Notes: generated from the sequence alone by a model not told the origin. Counted from the first letter of the stretch, positions 18,314-27,243 are shown. The stretch is 64,000 nt of DNA from Kluyvera sp040932435 (GCF_040932435.1 NZ_JBFQGA010000002.1:434001-498000); one strand, 5' to 3'. A program made the numbers and translations.

Positions 18314-19228
18314 ATGAAGATTACTGTGCTAGGATGCGGCGCCCTTGGACAATTATGGATGACCGCGCTGCTGCGGCAAGGTCACGAAGTTCAGGGCTGG
18401 CTGCGTGTGCCAGCCCCGTGGTGCAACGTCAATCTCCAGGAGCTTGATGGGAAGGTGTTCAACGAACTGCTGACCGCGAACGACCCGGATTTCTTAGCCC
18501 AAAGCGACCTGCTGCTGGTGACCTTAAAAGCTTGGCAGATTTCCACAGCGGTAAAGCATCTGGCGGAACATCTCCCCGTAACCACACCTATTTTGTTAAT
18601 CCACAACGGAATGGGGATTGCTGAAGAGCTGACGTCGCTTAAGCAGCCGCTGCTGCTAGGGATGACTACTCAGGCGGCACGGCGCGACGCGAACCTGATT
18701 ATCCACGTGGCCAACGGCACCACCCGTATCGGCCCCGGTAATTCCCAAGCGCATACCTTTAGCGGGCTTGCGGATACGCTGCATACCGTGCTGCCAGATG
18801 TGGCATGGCATAACGATATGGGCTCTGCTAGTTGGAAGAAGCTGGCGGTAAACTGCGTTATCAACCCGCTGACCGCGTTGTACGACTGCCCCAACGGCGG
18901 GCTTCGCGACCACGCCCAGGAAGTTGAGCTTATCTGCAACGAAGTCGCGGGCGTAATGCAGCGCGAAGGACACCACTCAAGCCCGGAGGATTTGCTGTAT
19001 TACGTCTGGCAGGTGGTCGATATGACGGCAGCCAATATCTCGTCGATGCTGCAGGACGTACGGGCGATGCGCCACACGGAAATTGATTACATTACCGGCT
19101 ATTTACTTAAGCGGGCGCGGGCACACGGTAGCCATGTTCCAGAAAACGCCCGGCTGTACGACCTGATTAAACGTAAGGAGAACGCGTATGAGCGCAACGG
19201 CGCTGGTTTGTCTCGCCCCTGGGAGTGA
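18314..19228 (+). CDS. panE: 2-dehydropantoate 2-reductase (ketopantoate reductase)
   Basis: 304 aa (E. coli 303). The N-terminal NADPH-binding Rossmann motif is GCGALGQ at residues 7-13, and the catalytic Lys is in ASWKKLAVNCVINPLTAL (about 176). It reduces ketopantoate to pantoate for pantothenate and CoA synthesis. GAGGAG lies 7 nt before the ATG. The 3' end overlaps yajL by 41 bp in another frame, as in E. coli, so the two are co-transcribed. Confidence 0.97.
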   Translation: MKITVLGCGALGQLWMTALLRQGHEVQGWLRVPAPWCNVNLQELDGKVFNELLTANDPDFLAQSDLLLVTLKAWQISTAVKHLAEHLPVTTPILLIHNGMGIAEELTSLKQPLLLGMTTQAARRDANLIIHVANGTTRIGPGNSQAHTFSGLADTLHTVLPDVAWHNDMGSASWKKLAVNCVINPLTALYDCPNGGLRDHAQEVELICNEVAGVMQREGHHSSPEDLLYYVWQVVDMTAANISSMLQDVRAMRHTEIDYITGYLLKRARAHGSHVPENARLYDLIKRKENAYERNGAGLSRPWE

Positions 19229-19778
19229 AGAAACCGAAGCGGTGACAACCATCGACCTGCTGGTCCGTGGCGGAGTTAAGGTGACCACAGCCAGCGTAGC
19301 CAGCGATGGTGAACTGGTGATTGTTTGCTCTCGCGGCGTGAAGCTACTGGCGGACGCTCCGCTGGTGCAAGTCGCAGATGGCGACTTCGACGCGATTGTT
19401 CTACCGGGCGGTTTACAGGGTGCGGAATGCTTCCGCGATAGCCCTCTGTTGGTCGAGACCGTACGCCAGTTTCACCTTTCCGGACGCATTGTGGCGACTA
19501 TCTGCGCCGCAACGGGAACGGTGCTGGTGCCGCACGATATTTTTCCAATGGGTAATATGACCGGTTACCCGGCGCTGAAGGATTCCATCCCCGAAGAACA
19601 GTGGGTCGATAAACGCGTGGTCTGGGACCCGCGGGTGAATCTGCTCACCAGCCAAGGGCCAGGGACGTCGATTGATTTTGCGCTAAAGCTGATTGATTTA
19701 CTGGTCGGCCGTGAGAAGGCGTATGAGGTTGCGTCGTCGCTGGTGATAGCGGCGGGGATTTATAATTACTACGAGTAA
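19188..19778 (+). CDS. yajL: YajL, DJ-1/PfpI family protein
   Basis: 196 aa, E. coli length, ending in AAGIYNYYE. The DJ-1 nucleophile elbow ATICAATGT carries the reactive Cys106 and the partner acid Glu15 is in PGSEETEA. YajL is a cytosolic close relative of human DJ-1; chaperone, oxidative-stress and deglycase functions have been reported, the deglycase claim being disputed. Start 19188 has AAGGAG upstream inside panE. It ends next to a degenerate repeat (19783-19820) and a bidirectional terminator. Confidence 0.96.
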   Translation: MSATALVCLAPGSEETEAVTTIDLLVRGGVKVTTASVASDGELVIVCSRGVKLLADAPLVQVADGDFDAIVLPGGLQGAECFRDSPLLVETVRQFHLSGRIVATICAATGTVLVPHDIFPMGNMTGYPALKDSIPEEQWVDKRVVWDPRVNLLTSQGPGTSIDFALKLIDLLVGREKAYEVASSLVIAAGIYNYYE

Positions 19779-19782
19779 AGCT

Positions 19783-19820
19783 CCGAACAGTACCTTCGCC
19801 CCTTTTGGGAGAGGGCGAAA
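19783..19820. repeat. Degenerate copy of the yajO-pgpA repeat element
   Basis: The core CCTTCGCCCCTTTTGGGAGAGGGCG resembles the reverse complement of the first arm of the element at 25569-25700, including a preceding GCTCCGAAC where that element has GCTCGGAAC. Only one arm is present. Confidence 0.5.
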
Positions 19821-19825
19821 ATACT

Positions 19826-19852
19826 AAAAACCGGCTCATTGAGCCGGTTTTG
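19826..19852. terminator. Bidirectional terminator between yajL and thiI
   Basis: Stem AAACCGGCTC / GAGCCGGTTT with a 3-nt loop, and T runs after it on both strands (TTTTTAG for thiI, TTTTG for yajL). Confidence 0.85.
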
Positions 19853-19859
19853 CTGTTTA

Positions 19860-21308
19860 TTATGGGCGGTAAACCTTGACGTTTGTAAAGCCCTGCTCGC
19901 GCAGATACAGCGCCTGCAGACGGCTCATCACACCACGTTCACACCACAGCAGCCAGGTTTTGCTCTGATCGAGGTCACCAAACTTGGTGCTCAACTTGTA
20001 GAACGGCAGAGAAACCACCTCCACGCCTTCCACTTTCAGCGGCTTATCTTCCTGCTCGTCAACGGAACGAATATCCAAGATCACATCGTTTTCGCTAAAA
20101 CCGGTGACAGTTTCCACTTCCACCACGTCCTGCGACGTCTGCTGGGCAATCTCGCGAATATCCACGTTGTTGGCTTCCGCCACCACTTTGTCGAGGATGC
20201 TGAAATCGAAGTTGGCTTCTTCCGCTTCAATCTTCGCCTTCACCGCTTTCACGGTTGGGCTTTTTGAAATCACGCCGCAGTATTCCGGCATGGTACGGGC
20301 GAAATCTTCGGTGCCGATGGCACGCGCCATATCGATGATGTGCTCTTTATCGTGAGAGATAAGCGGGCGCAGGATCAGCGTATCGGAGACGTTGTCGATA
20401 AGGCGCAAGTTGGTCAGGGTCTGACTGGAAACTTGGCCCAGCGCTTCGCCGGTGACCAACGCCTGTACGCCGTAGCGTTCAGCAACCTGCGACGCCGCGC
20501 GGACCATCATGCGCTTGAGCACGACACCCATCTGACCGTCGTCCACTTTTTCCAGGATCTCACCAACCACCGGTTCGAAGTTTATCGCCACAAAGCGTAC
20601 GCGATGCGAACGGCCAAAGCGGTTCCACAGATAATGCGCCACCTGACGAACACCGATTTCGTGCGCCGCACCACCAAGGTTGAAGAAGCAGTAGTGCACA
20701 CGACAGCCGCGACGCATCAGCATGTAACTAGACACGCCGGAGTCGAAGCCGCCAGAAATGAGCGACAGCACATCTTCTTGGGTACCAATCGGATAACCGC
20801 CGATGCCTTCATAGCGGCCTTTAACCAGCAGCAGGCGATCGTTTTCGATTTCCAGATTGACGGTCACGTCCGGCTTGGTCAGCTTAACGCGCGCAGATTC
20901 AATGTGTTGATTTAACCCGCCGCCAACATAGCGCTCGGCTTCAATCGAGGTGAATTCATGCTTGCCACGACGCTTTACGCGCACGCAGAAGGTTTTACCT
21001 TCAACTTCAGAGCGATACTGCTCCAGCGCTTTTTCAAAGATGTCATGCAGGGAGGTGAAAGGTACGTCTTCCACGTCCAGAATATGGTGGATCCCAGGAA
21101 TGCGCGTCAGCGCATCGCGAATGTCCAGGCGCTGGCTTTCGTCTTTCGCGCGAACTTCAATGTGATCCCAGTGGCGTACAATGGCGAGCGTTTCTTCGTA
21201 GTTCTTTAGGACGTTACGAATGTTCCCGGTGAGAATTTTAATAAAGCGCAAACGCACAGATTGGCTTTTGATGGTGATTTCAGGGAACAATTTAATGATA
21301 AACTTCAT
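19860..21308 (-). CDS. thiI: tRNA 4-thiouridine synthase / thiamine sulfur-transfer protein ThiI
   Basis: 482 aa, the E. coli length. Order of domains: ferredoxin-like and THUMP domain (about 1-165), PP-loop ATPase with SGGFDSGV (about 180-187), and C-terminal rhodanese domain with persulfide Cys456 in LLWCERG. With IscS it adenylates U8 of tRNA and inserts sulfur to give s4U8; the rhodanese domain also feeds sulfur to ThiS for the thiazole of thiamine. It is divergent from xseB-ispA-dxs. Confidence 0.97.
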   Translation of the reverse strand: MKFIIKLFPEITIKSQSVRLRFIKILTGNIRNVLKNYEETLAIVRHWDHIEVRAKDESQRLDIRDALTRIPGIHHILDVEDVPFTSLHDIFEKALEQYRSEVEGKTFCVRVKRRGKHEFTSIEAERYVGGGLNQHIESARVKLTKPDVTVNLEIENDRLLLVKGRYEGIGGYPIGTQEDVLSLISGGFDSGVSSYMLMRRGCRVHYCFFNLGGAAHEIGVRQVAHYLWNRFGRSHRVRFVAINFEPVVGEILEKVDDGQMGVVLKRMMVRAASQVAERYGVQALVTGEALGQVSSQTLTNLRLIDNVSDTLILRPLISHDKEHIIDMARAIGTEDFARTMPEYCGVISKSPTVKAVKAKIEAEEANFDFSILDKVVAEANNVDIREIAQQTSQDVVEVETVTGFSENDVILDIRSVDEQEDKPLKVEGVEVVSLPFYKLSTKFGDLDQSKTWLLWCERGVMSRLQALYLREQGFTNVKVYRP

Positions 21309-21498
21309 GGCGGCAATGGTTCTTGAGCAAGCCTTGATGGCTTGTTATGGAAAAAATACAGCAACCCCTTTAACCAAAGGCTGCATCCAGGCGCGCAAGT
21401 ATATCACCATCGCGTTGACCATTGCGTGTTATTTGCTTCACGCCCAGACTCCGTTACCATAGACGCAGTCGCGACATAACAAGAGCCAAACATTCACT

Positions 21499-21741
21499 AT
21501 GCCAAAGAAAAATGAAGCCCCGGCCAGTTTTGAAACCGCTTTAACCGAGCTGGAGCAGATTGTTAACCGTCTCGAAAGCGGCTCCCTTCCACTGGAAGAA
21601 GCGCTGAACGAATTCGAACGCGGCGTGCAGCTGGCACGTCAAGGGCAGACCAAGCTGCAGCAGGCAGAACAGCGCGTGCAGATCCTGCTGGCCGATAACG
21701 AAGATGCCCCATTAACGCCTTTCACTCCGGACGCTGATTAA
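21499..21741 (+). CDS. xseB: Exodeoxyribonuclease VII small subunit
   Basis: 80 aa, E. coli length, starting MPKKNEAPASFETALTELEQIV. A short two-helix protein with the family core LESGSLPLEEALNEFERGVQL. It binds XseA to form exonuclease VII, which degrades single-stranded DNA from both ends. The stop is immediately followed by the ispA ATG (TAA ATG), so the two are translationally coupled. Confidence 0.97.
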   Translation: MPKKNEAPASFETALTELEQIVNRLESGSLPLEEALNEFERGVQLARQGQTKLQQAEQRVQILLADNEDAPLTPFTPDAD

Positions 21742-22641
21742 ATGGATTTCCCGCAACAGCTCAATGCCTGCGTAGAACAGGCAAACGACGCGCTGCGCCG
21801 TTTTATCGCCCCGCTGCCGTTTCAGAACACTCCGCTAGTTAACGCCATGCAGTACGGCGCACTATTGGGCGGTAAACGTCTGCGCCCGTTCTTGGTGTAC
21901 GCCACCGGAAAGATGTTTGGTGTGAGCACGGTAACGCTGGATGCCCCAGCCGCCGCCGTCGAGTGTATCCACGCCTATTCGCTGATGCACGACGATCTGC
22001 CGGCAATGGACGATGATGATTTACGTCGCGGCCAGCCGACCTGCCACATTAAGTTTGGCGAGGCGAGCGCAATTCTTGCTGGTGACGCGCTGCAAACGCT
22101 GGCGTTTTCTATACTCAGTGATGCGCCAATGACGGAAGTCTCTGACCGCGACCGCCTCGCGATGCTGTCAGAACTGGCAAGCGCCAGCGGCGTTGCTGGG
22201 ATGTGCGGCGGTCAGGCACTGGATCTGGAGGCTGAAGGCCAACAGGTTAATCTGGAAATGCTGGAGCGTATTCACCGTCATAAAACCGGTGCATTAATCC
22301 GCTCCGCCGTGCGTCTTGGCGCACTTAGCGCCGGGGAACAAGGCCGCCGTGCGCTGCCGTTGCTGGATAAGTACGCCGAAAGCATCGGTCTGGCTTTCCA
22401 GGTTCAGGATGACATTCTGGATGTGGTCGGCGATACTGCGACCCTCGGAAAACGTCAGGGTGCCGATCAGCAACTCGGTAAGAGCACCTATCCTGCATTA
22501 CTGGGCCTTGAGCAAGCCCGGAAAAAAGCCAGTGACCTCATTGCCGATGCCCACCAATCATTGAACGAGCTGGCGGCGCAGTCACTGGATACCACAGCAC
22601 TGGAAGCGCTAGCGAACTACATCATCCTGCGCGACAAATAA
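21742..22641 (+). CDS. ispA: (2E,6E)-farnesyl diphosphate synthase
   Basis: 299 aa, E. coli length. A polyprenyl synthetase with the first Asp-rich motif DDLPAMDDDD (about 84-93) and the second DDILD (about 224-228), which hold Mg-diphosphate substrates, and the GGKRLRPFL substrate loop. It condenses IPP with DMAPP and GPP to FPP, precursor of undecaprenyl phosphate, quinone tails and heme O. It lies directly between xseB and dxs, as in E. coli. Confidence 0.98.
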   Translation: MDFPQQLNACVEQANDALRRFIAPLPFQNTPLVNAMQYGALLGGKRLRPFLVYATGKMFGVSTVTLDAPAAAVECIHAYSLMHDDLPAMDDDDLRRGQPTCHIKFGEASAILAGDALQTLAFSILSDAPMTEVSDRDRLAMLSELASASGVAGMCGGQALDLEAEGQQVNLEMLERIHRHKTGALIRSAVRLGALSAGEQGRRALPLLDKYAESIGLAFQVQDDILDVVGDTATLGKRQGADQQLGKSTYPALLGLEQARKKASDLIADAHQSLNELAAQSLDTTALEALANYIILRDK

Positions 22642-22659
22642 ACAATAAATGAGTCTCCG

Positions 22660-24522
22660 ATGAGTTTTGATATTGCCAAATACCCGACCCTGGCGCTGGT
22701 CGATTCCACCCAGGAATTGCGCCTGCTGCCAAAAGAGAGCCTGCCGAAGCTGTGCGACGAGCTACGCCGTTACCTGCTCGACAGCGTGAGCCGCTCCAGC
22801 GGACACTTCGCCTCCGGGCTTGGCACGGTGGAGCTGACCGTTGCGCTGCACTACGTCTATAACACGCCGTTCGACCAGCTTATCTGGGACGTCGGCCATC
22901 AGGCCTATCCGCATAAAATTCTGACCGGACGTCGCGATAAAATCGGCACTATTCGGCAGAAAGGCGGTTTACATCCGTTCCCGTGGCGCGGTGAAAGCGA
23001 ATACGATGTGCTGAGCGTCGGGCACTCCTCGACGTCAATTTCCGCCGGGATCGGCATCGCGGTTGCCGCCGGGAAAGAGAACAAACAGCGTCGTACCGTG
23101 TGCGTGATTGGCGATGGCGCAATCACGGCAGGCATGGCGTTTGAAGCGATGAACCACGCAGGTGATATCAAGCCCGATATGCTGGTGGTGCTGAACGACA
23201 ATGAAATGTCGATTTCCGAGAACGTTGGCGCGCTGAATAACCATCTGGCGCAGCTACTTTCCGGCAAGCTGTACTCCTCTTTACGCGAAGGTGGTAAGAA
23301 GGTCTTCTCTGGCGTGCCGCCGATTAAAGAGCTGCTCAAACGTACCGAAGAACATATTAAAGGAATGGTGGTGCCAGGCACCCTGTTCGAAGAACTCGGC
23401 TTTAACTACATCGGGCCGGTCGACGGTCACGACGTGCTGGGGCTGGTCAATACGCTGAAGAATATGCGCGACCTAAAAGGCCCGCAGTTCCTGCACATTA
23501 TGACCAAAAAAGGCCGTGGCTATGAGCCCGCCGAGAAAGATCCCATCACCTTCCACGCGGTGCCGAAGTTTGATCACACCAGCGGGAAACTGCCGAAAAG
23601 CAGCGGCGGCCTGCCGTCGTACTCAAAAATCTTCGGCGACTGGCTATGCGAAACCGCCGCCAAAGATGCGAAGCTGATGGCGGTTACGCCCGCCATGCGC
23701 GAAGGCTCCGGCATGGTCGAGTTTTCAAAGAAATACCCGGACCAATATTTTGACGTGGCCATCGCCGAACAGCATGCGGTGACCTTTGCTGCGGGTCTGG
23801 CGATTGGCGGCTATAAGCCGATTGTCGCTATCTACTCCACCTTCTTACAGCGCGCTTACGATCAGGTGATCCACGACGTGGCTATCCAGAAGCTGCCGGT
23901 GCTGTTTGCTATCGACCGCGCAGGTATCGTGGGTGCCGATGGGCAGACGCACCAAGGGGCGTTCGATCTCTCCTATCTGCGCTGTATTCCAGATCTGGTT
24001 ATCATGACGCCAAGCGATGAGAACGAATGTCGCCAAATGCTATATACCGGCTATCACTACGGTGAAGGTCCAAGCGCGGTGCGCTATCCGCGCGGGAGCG
24101 GCACAGGTGCCGAGCTTAAACCGCTGGAAAAACTGCCGCTGGGTAAAGGTCTCGTCAAGCGTGAAGGCGAAAAGCTGGCCATCCTCAACTTTGGTACGCT
24201 GTTAGCACAGGCTGAGATCGTTGCCGAAAAACTCAACGCGACGCTGGTTGATATGCGCTTTGTGAAACCGCTGGATGAAAGTCTGATCCTTGAGCTGGCG
24301 GCCCGCCACGACTCACTGGTGACGCTGGAAGAAAACGCCATTATGGGCGGCGCGGGCAGCGGCGTGAACGAAGTGCTAATGGCACACCGTAAACCGGTGC
24401 CGGTACTCAACATTGGCCTGCCTGATTTCTTCATTCCACAAGGGACGCAGGAAGAAGCCTATGCCGACCTCGGTTTGAATGCGACGGGTATTGAGGCGAA
24501 GATCGCGGCCTGGTTGGCATAA
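22660..24522 (+). CDS. dxs: 1-deoxy-D-xylulose-5-phosphate synthase
   Basis: 620 aa, E. coli length. It has the transketolase-type thiamine diphosphate motif GDGAITAGMAFEAMNHAG...LNDNEMSI, the catalytic Glu in VAIAEQHAVTFAAG (about 370), and a C-terminal transketolase domain. It condenses pyruvate and glyceraldehyde 3-phosphate to DXP, the entry step of the MEP isoprenoid pathway; DXP also feeds thiamine and pyridoxal synthesis. It lies 18 bp after ispA in one operon with xseB. Confidence 0.98.
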   Translation: MSFDIAKYPTLALVDSTQELRLLPKESLPKLCDELRRYLLDSVSRSSGHFASGLGTVELTVALHYVYNTPFDQLIWDVGHQAYPHKILTGRRDKIGTIRQKGGLHPFPWRGESEYDVLSVGHSSTSISAGIGIAVAAGKENKQRRTVCVIGDGAITAGMAFEAMNHAGDIKPDMLVVLNDNEMSISENVGALNNHLAQLLSGKLYSSLREGGKKVFSGVPPIKELLKRTEEHIKGMVVPGTLFEELGFNYIGPVDGHDVLGLVNTLKNMRDLKGPQFLHIMTKKGRGYEPAEKDPITFHAVPKFDHTSGKLPKSSGGLPSYSKIFGDWLCETAAKDAKLMAVTPAMREGSGMVEFSKKYPDQYFDVAIAEQHAVTFAAGLAIGGYKPIVAIYSTFLQRAYDQVIHDVAIQKLPVLFAIDRAGIVGADGQTHQGAFDLSYLRCIPDLVIMTPSDENECRQMLYTGYHYGEGPSAVRYPRGSGTGAELKPLEKLPLGKGLVKREGEKLAILNFGTLLAQAEIVAEKLNATLVDMRFVKPLDESLILELAARHDSLVTLEENAIMGGAGSGVNEVLMAHRKPVPVLNIGLPDFFIPQGTQEEAYADLGLNATGIEAKIAAWLA

Positions 24523-24532
24523 CCCTCCTCTC

Positions 24533-24576
24533 GCTCCTGCTATGCTTAAAGGAACTCGTTTCCCGTTAGCAGGAGC
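24533..24576 (+). promoter_or_regulatory. Perfect inverted repeat that includes the yajO ribosome binding site
   Basis: GCTCCTGCTA (24533-24542) and TAGCAGGAGC (24567-24576) are exact inverse complements, 24 nt apart. The second arm contains the AGGAG Shine-Dalgarno of yajO, 7 nt before its ATG. In RNA, the stem would bury the ribosome binding site; as DNA it could be an operator. Confidence 0.6.
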
Positions 24577-24582
24577 TAAATC

Positions 24583-25557
24583 ATGCAATACCATCTCTTA
24601 GGACAAACCGACCTCCGGGTTTCCCGCCTTTGCCTGGGCTGTATGACCTTCGGCGAGCCGGAACGGGGTAAACACGCCTGGACGCTGCCGGAAGACAGCA
24701 GTCGCCCCATTATTCAGCGGGCACTGGAAGGCGGCATCAACTTTTTCGACACCGCCAACAGCTACTCCGATGGCAGCAGCGAAGAGATTGTCGGCCGCGC
24801 GCTGCGTGACTTCGCCCGCCGTGACGACGTCGTCGTCGCCACTAAGGTCTACCACCAGGTTGGCGACCTAGAAGAAGGCCTTTCCCGCACGCAAATCCTC
24901 CGCTCCATTGACGACAGCCTGCGCCGCCTGGGAATGGAGTACGTCGATCTGCTGCAAATCCACCGCTGGGACTACCGTACGCCGATTGAAGAGACGCTGG
25001 CCGCACTTGATGAAGTGGTGAAATCGGGCAAGGCTCGTTTCATCGGCGCCTCTTCAATGCATGCCCGCCAATTCGCTCACGCCTTGGCGCTGCAAAAAGC
25101 CAACGGCTGGGCGCCGTTTGTCACCATGCAGGATCACTACAATCTTATTTATCGGGAAGAAGAGCGTGAAATGCTGCCGCTGTGTGCGCAGGAAGGCGTC
25201 GCGGTGATCCCGTGGAGTCCGCTGGCGCGTGGACGTCTGACGCGCCCATGGGGCGAAACCACCGCCCGACTGGTTTCCGATGAATTTGGCAACACCCTGT
25301 ATCAGTCAACGGAAGAGAATGATGCACAAATCGCCGACCGGCTGACCCACGTGGCGGAAGATATCGGCGCAACGCGAGCGCAAACGGCGCTGGCGTGGTT
25401 ACTGAGTAAACCTGGGATTGCTGCGCCGATTATTGGCACGTCGCGGGAGGAGCAGCTCGATGAGCTGTTGAATGCGGTCGATATTACCCTGAAACCGGAG
25501 CAGATAGCCGAACTGGAAACGCCGTATCAGCCGCATCCGGTGGTGGGGTTTAAGTAG
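24583..25557 (+). CDS. yajO: YajO aldo/keto reductase
   Basis: 324 aa, E. coli length. An AKR with the catalytic Asp/Tyr in FDTANSYSDGSSEE, Lys in VVATKVYH and His in LLQIHRWDY, plus the C-terminal NADPH site IIGTSREEQLDEL. E. coli YajO is an NADPH-dependent reductase; mutants selected in vivo could supply DXP from ribulose 5-phosphate when dxs was lost, which fits its position next to dxs. The physiological substrate is not certain. A 10-bp inverted repeat encloses its Shine-Dalgarno site. Confidence 0.95.
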   Translation: MQYHLLGQTDLRVSRLCLGCMTFGEPERGKHAWTLPEDSSRPIIQRALEGGINFFDTANSYSDGSSEEIVGRALRDFARRDDVVVATKVYHQVGDLEEGLSRTQILRSIDDSLRRLGMEYVDLLQIHRWDYRTPIEETLAALDEVVKSGKARFIGASSMHARQFAHALALQKANGWAPFVTMQDHYNLIYREEEREMLPLCAQEGVAVIPWSPLARGRLTRPWGETTARLVSDEFGNTLYQSTEENDAQIADRLTHVAEDIGATRAQTALAWLLSKPGIAAPIIGTSREEQLDELLNAVDITLKPEQIAELETPYQPHPVVGFK

Positions 25558-25568
25558 GGTGCGGTTTT

Positions 25569-25700
25569 CCCCTCACCCTAGCCCTCTCCCCGAAGGGGCG
25601 AGGGAACCGTTCCGAGCTGGTTTGCTTCTTCTCATCCATGGTCGGAGAAATGGTTCCGAGCTGGTTTTCTCCCTCTCCCTTCTAGGGAGAGGGCCGGGAT
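25569..25700. repeat. Composite palindromic repeat element between convergent yajO and pgpA
   Basis: Two G/C-rich hairpins face each other: CCCTCTCCCC gaa GGGGCGAGGG (25582-25604) and CCCTCTCCCT tct AGGGAGAGGG (25671-25693, perfect). Outer arms CCCTCACCCTAGCCC and GGGCCGGGATGAGGG are near inverse complements. Between them GTTCCGAGCTGGTTT occurs twice exactly (25609-25623 and 25653-25667, period 44). It is not coding, and it probably ends both convergent transcripts. A degenerate half copy lies at 19783-19820. Confidence 0.75.
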
Positions 25701-25713
25701 GAGGGTTATACCC

Positions 25714-26205
25714 TCACAGAATATGATGTCCTACGACGTACAATATCCCCGCTGAAATCACCCCAGCGACAATGTCATCAACCATAATCCCCATCCCGCC
25801 GTGGATATTACGGTCAAACCAACGGATCGGCCACGGTTTCCACATATCCAGAATGCGGAACACCACAAACCCAGCCAGCACCCACTGCCAGCTGATAACC
25901 GGGATAGCCATCAGGGTTATCCACATGCCGATAAACTCATCCCACACGATGCTGCCGTGGTCGTGCGTTTGCATGTCACGCGCCGTGCGGCGGCAGATAT
26001 AAACGCCAATACAGATACCGAACATCACCACCAGCGAATAAAGCTGGAGCGGTAAAAAGGTCAGCAGATACCAGAATGGGATAGAGGCCAGTGACCCCAT
26101 TGTGCCAGGAACAATGGGGCTTAACCCGCTGCCGAACCCCGTCGCCAACAAATGCCAAGGATTGCGTAAATTCAGACGGCTCTTTGCGATATCGTTCTTA
26201 GCCAA
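25714..26205 (-). CDS. pgpA: Phosphatidylglycerophosphatase A
   Basis: About 163 aa from a TTG at 26205; E. coli PgpA has 172 with extra residues at both ends. The body matches closely (NPWHLLATGFGSGLSPIVPGTMGS, HDHGSIVWDEFIGMW, DIVAGVISAGILY) with about four membrane helices. It dephosphorylates PGP to phosphatidylglycerol in the inner membrane. Where E. coli has an ATG this copy reads ACG ATC ATT TTG, so the start is probably TTG (26205) or a non-canonical ATT (26208), behind GGAAGGGG; a GTG at 26247 lies well inside thiL. The gene overlaps the end of thiL by 8 bp. Confidence 0.93.
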   Translation of the reverse strand: MAKNDIAKSRLNLRNPWHLLATGFGSGLSPIVPGTMGSLASIPFWYLLTFLPLQLYSLVVMFGICIGVYICRRTARDMQTHDHGSIVWDEFIGMWITLMAIPVISWQWVLAGFVVFRILDMWKPWPIRWFDRNIHGGMGIMVDDIVAGVISAGILYVVGHHIL

Positions 26206-27169
26206 AATGATCGTACCCCTTCCAGTCCAGCGTGACCGCCTTTCCATCCTGTGTAAAATTCAGTCCTTCTACGTCAGCGCTAATTTGCCCCACGCAGGTG
26301 AATGGCGTACCAAGCTGACCTAATGCCACTTCCAGCGCACCGCGATTAAGCTCCGGTACGGTAAAGCAGAGCTCATAATCTTCACCGCCGGAAAGCGCCC
26401 AGCGACAGGCTTGCTCTGGCGCCACATGGCGCCGCATAACGTCGGAATACGGTAACGTATTCAGTTCCACACGTGCACCAACGCCGCTGGCCTTGAGGAT
26501 ATGTCCAAGGTCAGAAATCAGCCCGTCTGAGATATCAATCGCCGAGCTCGCAAGGTCACGCAGCGCCTGCCCTTGCAAAATACGCGGCGTCGGGCGCAGA
26601 TGACGCTGGCGCAGATAAGCGACATCTTCCGGCACATCAACGGTGAGTTGATTGAGCAGAACGGCCAACCCAGCGGCACTGTCACCCGGCGTACCGGTGA
26701 CGTAGATCCAGTCGCCCGGCTTCGCACCTGAGCGCTTCAGCGCGCGCCCCATCGGAACATAGCCATGGATACTCAATGTCATCGCCAACGGACCTTTGGT
26801 GGTGTCGCCGCCAATCAGCTGCATATCGTAGTAGTTTAGCTGTTCAAACAGACTGTCGCTGAACGCCGCCAGCCAGTTTTCATCAACCGAAGGCAGGGTT
26901 AGAGCCAGCGTTAACCACGCAGGATCGGCACCCATTGCTGCAAGATCGCTGACGTTAACTGCCAGCGCCTTGTAGGCCAAATCGGCCGGGTCGATATCAG
27001 GAAGGAAATGATTACCCGCGACCAGCGTGTCGGTGCTGATTGCCAAGGTTTGTTTTTCAGGAATATTGAGCAATGCGCAGTCGTCACCGATTCCGGTTTC
27101 GACATCAAGACGGGCGTTTCGCACCCGGTCAAAATAACGGGCAATCAGGGAAAATTCGCCGCATGCCAT
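26198..27169 (-). CDS. thiL: Thiamine-monophosphate kinase
   Basis: 323 aa (E. coli 325). A PurM/AIR-synthase-type fold with the metal-nucleotide motifs GIGDDCALL, STDTLVAGNHF, VNVSDLAAMGADP, GGDTTKG and DISDGL. It phosphorylates thiamine monophosphate to the active diphosphate. It lies after nusB and before pgpA on the same strand, as in E. coli, overlapping pgpA by a few bases. Confidence 0.97.
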   Translation of the reverse strand: MACGEFSLIARYFDRVRNARLDVETGIGDDCALLNIPEKQTLAISTDTLVAGNHFLPDIDPADLAYKALAVNVSDLAAMGADPAWLTLALTLPSVDENWLAAFSDSLFEQLNYYDMQLIGGDTTKGPLAMTLSIHGYVPMGRALKRSGAKPGDWIYVTGTPGDSAAGLAVLLNQLTVDVPEDVAYLRQRHLRPTPRILQGQALRDLASSAIDISDGLISDLGHILKASGVGARVELNTLPYSDVMRRHVAPEQACRWALSGGEDYELCFTVPELNRGALEVALGQLGTPFTCVGQISADVEGLNFTQDGKAVTLDWKGYDHFG

Positions 27170-27192
27170 ACGTTATGCCTCAGAAGAAGGAT

Positions 27193-27238
27193 AAAAAAAG
27201 GCCGGGGAAAGCGGTATCAACCACCCTCTCACCGGCCT
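27193..27238 (-). terminator. Possible terminator or attenuator between nusB and thiL
   Basis: Minus-strand AGGCCGG / CCGGCCT arms with a long 26-nt loop followed by seven U. The long loop makes it a weak or partial terminator, and thiL may still be read through. Confidence 0.5.
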
Positions 27239-27243
27239 ACAGA

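Noticed and set aside
21309..21498. TPP riboswitch upstream of thiI or thiL
   Set aside because: No THI-box pattern (CTGAGA ... ACYTGA ... GNTNNNNC) seen; these genes are not riboswitch-controlled in E. coli.
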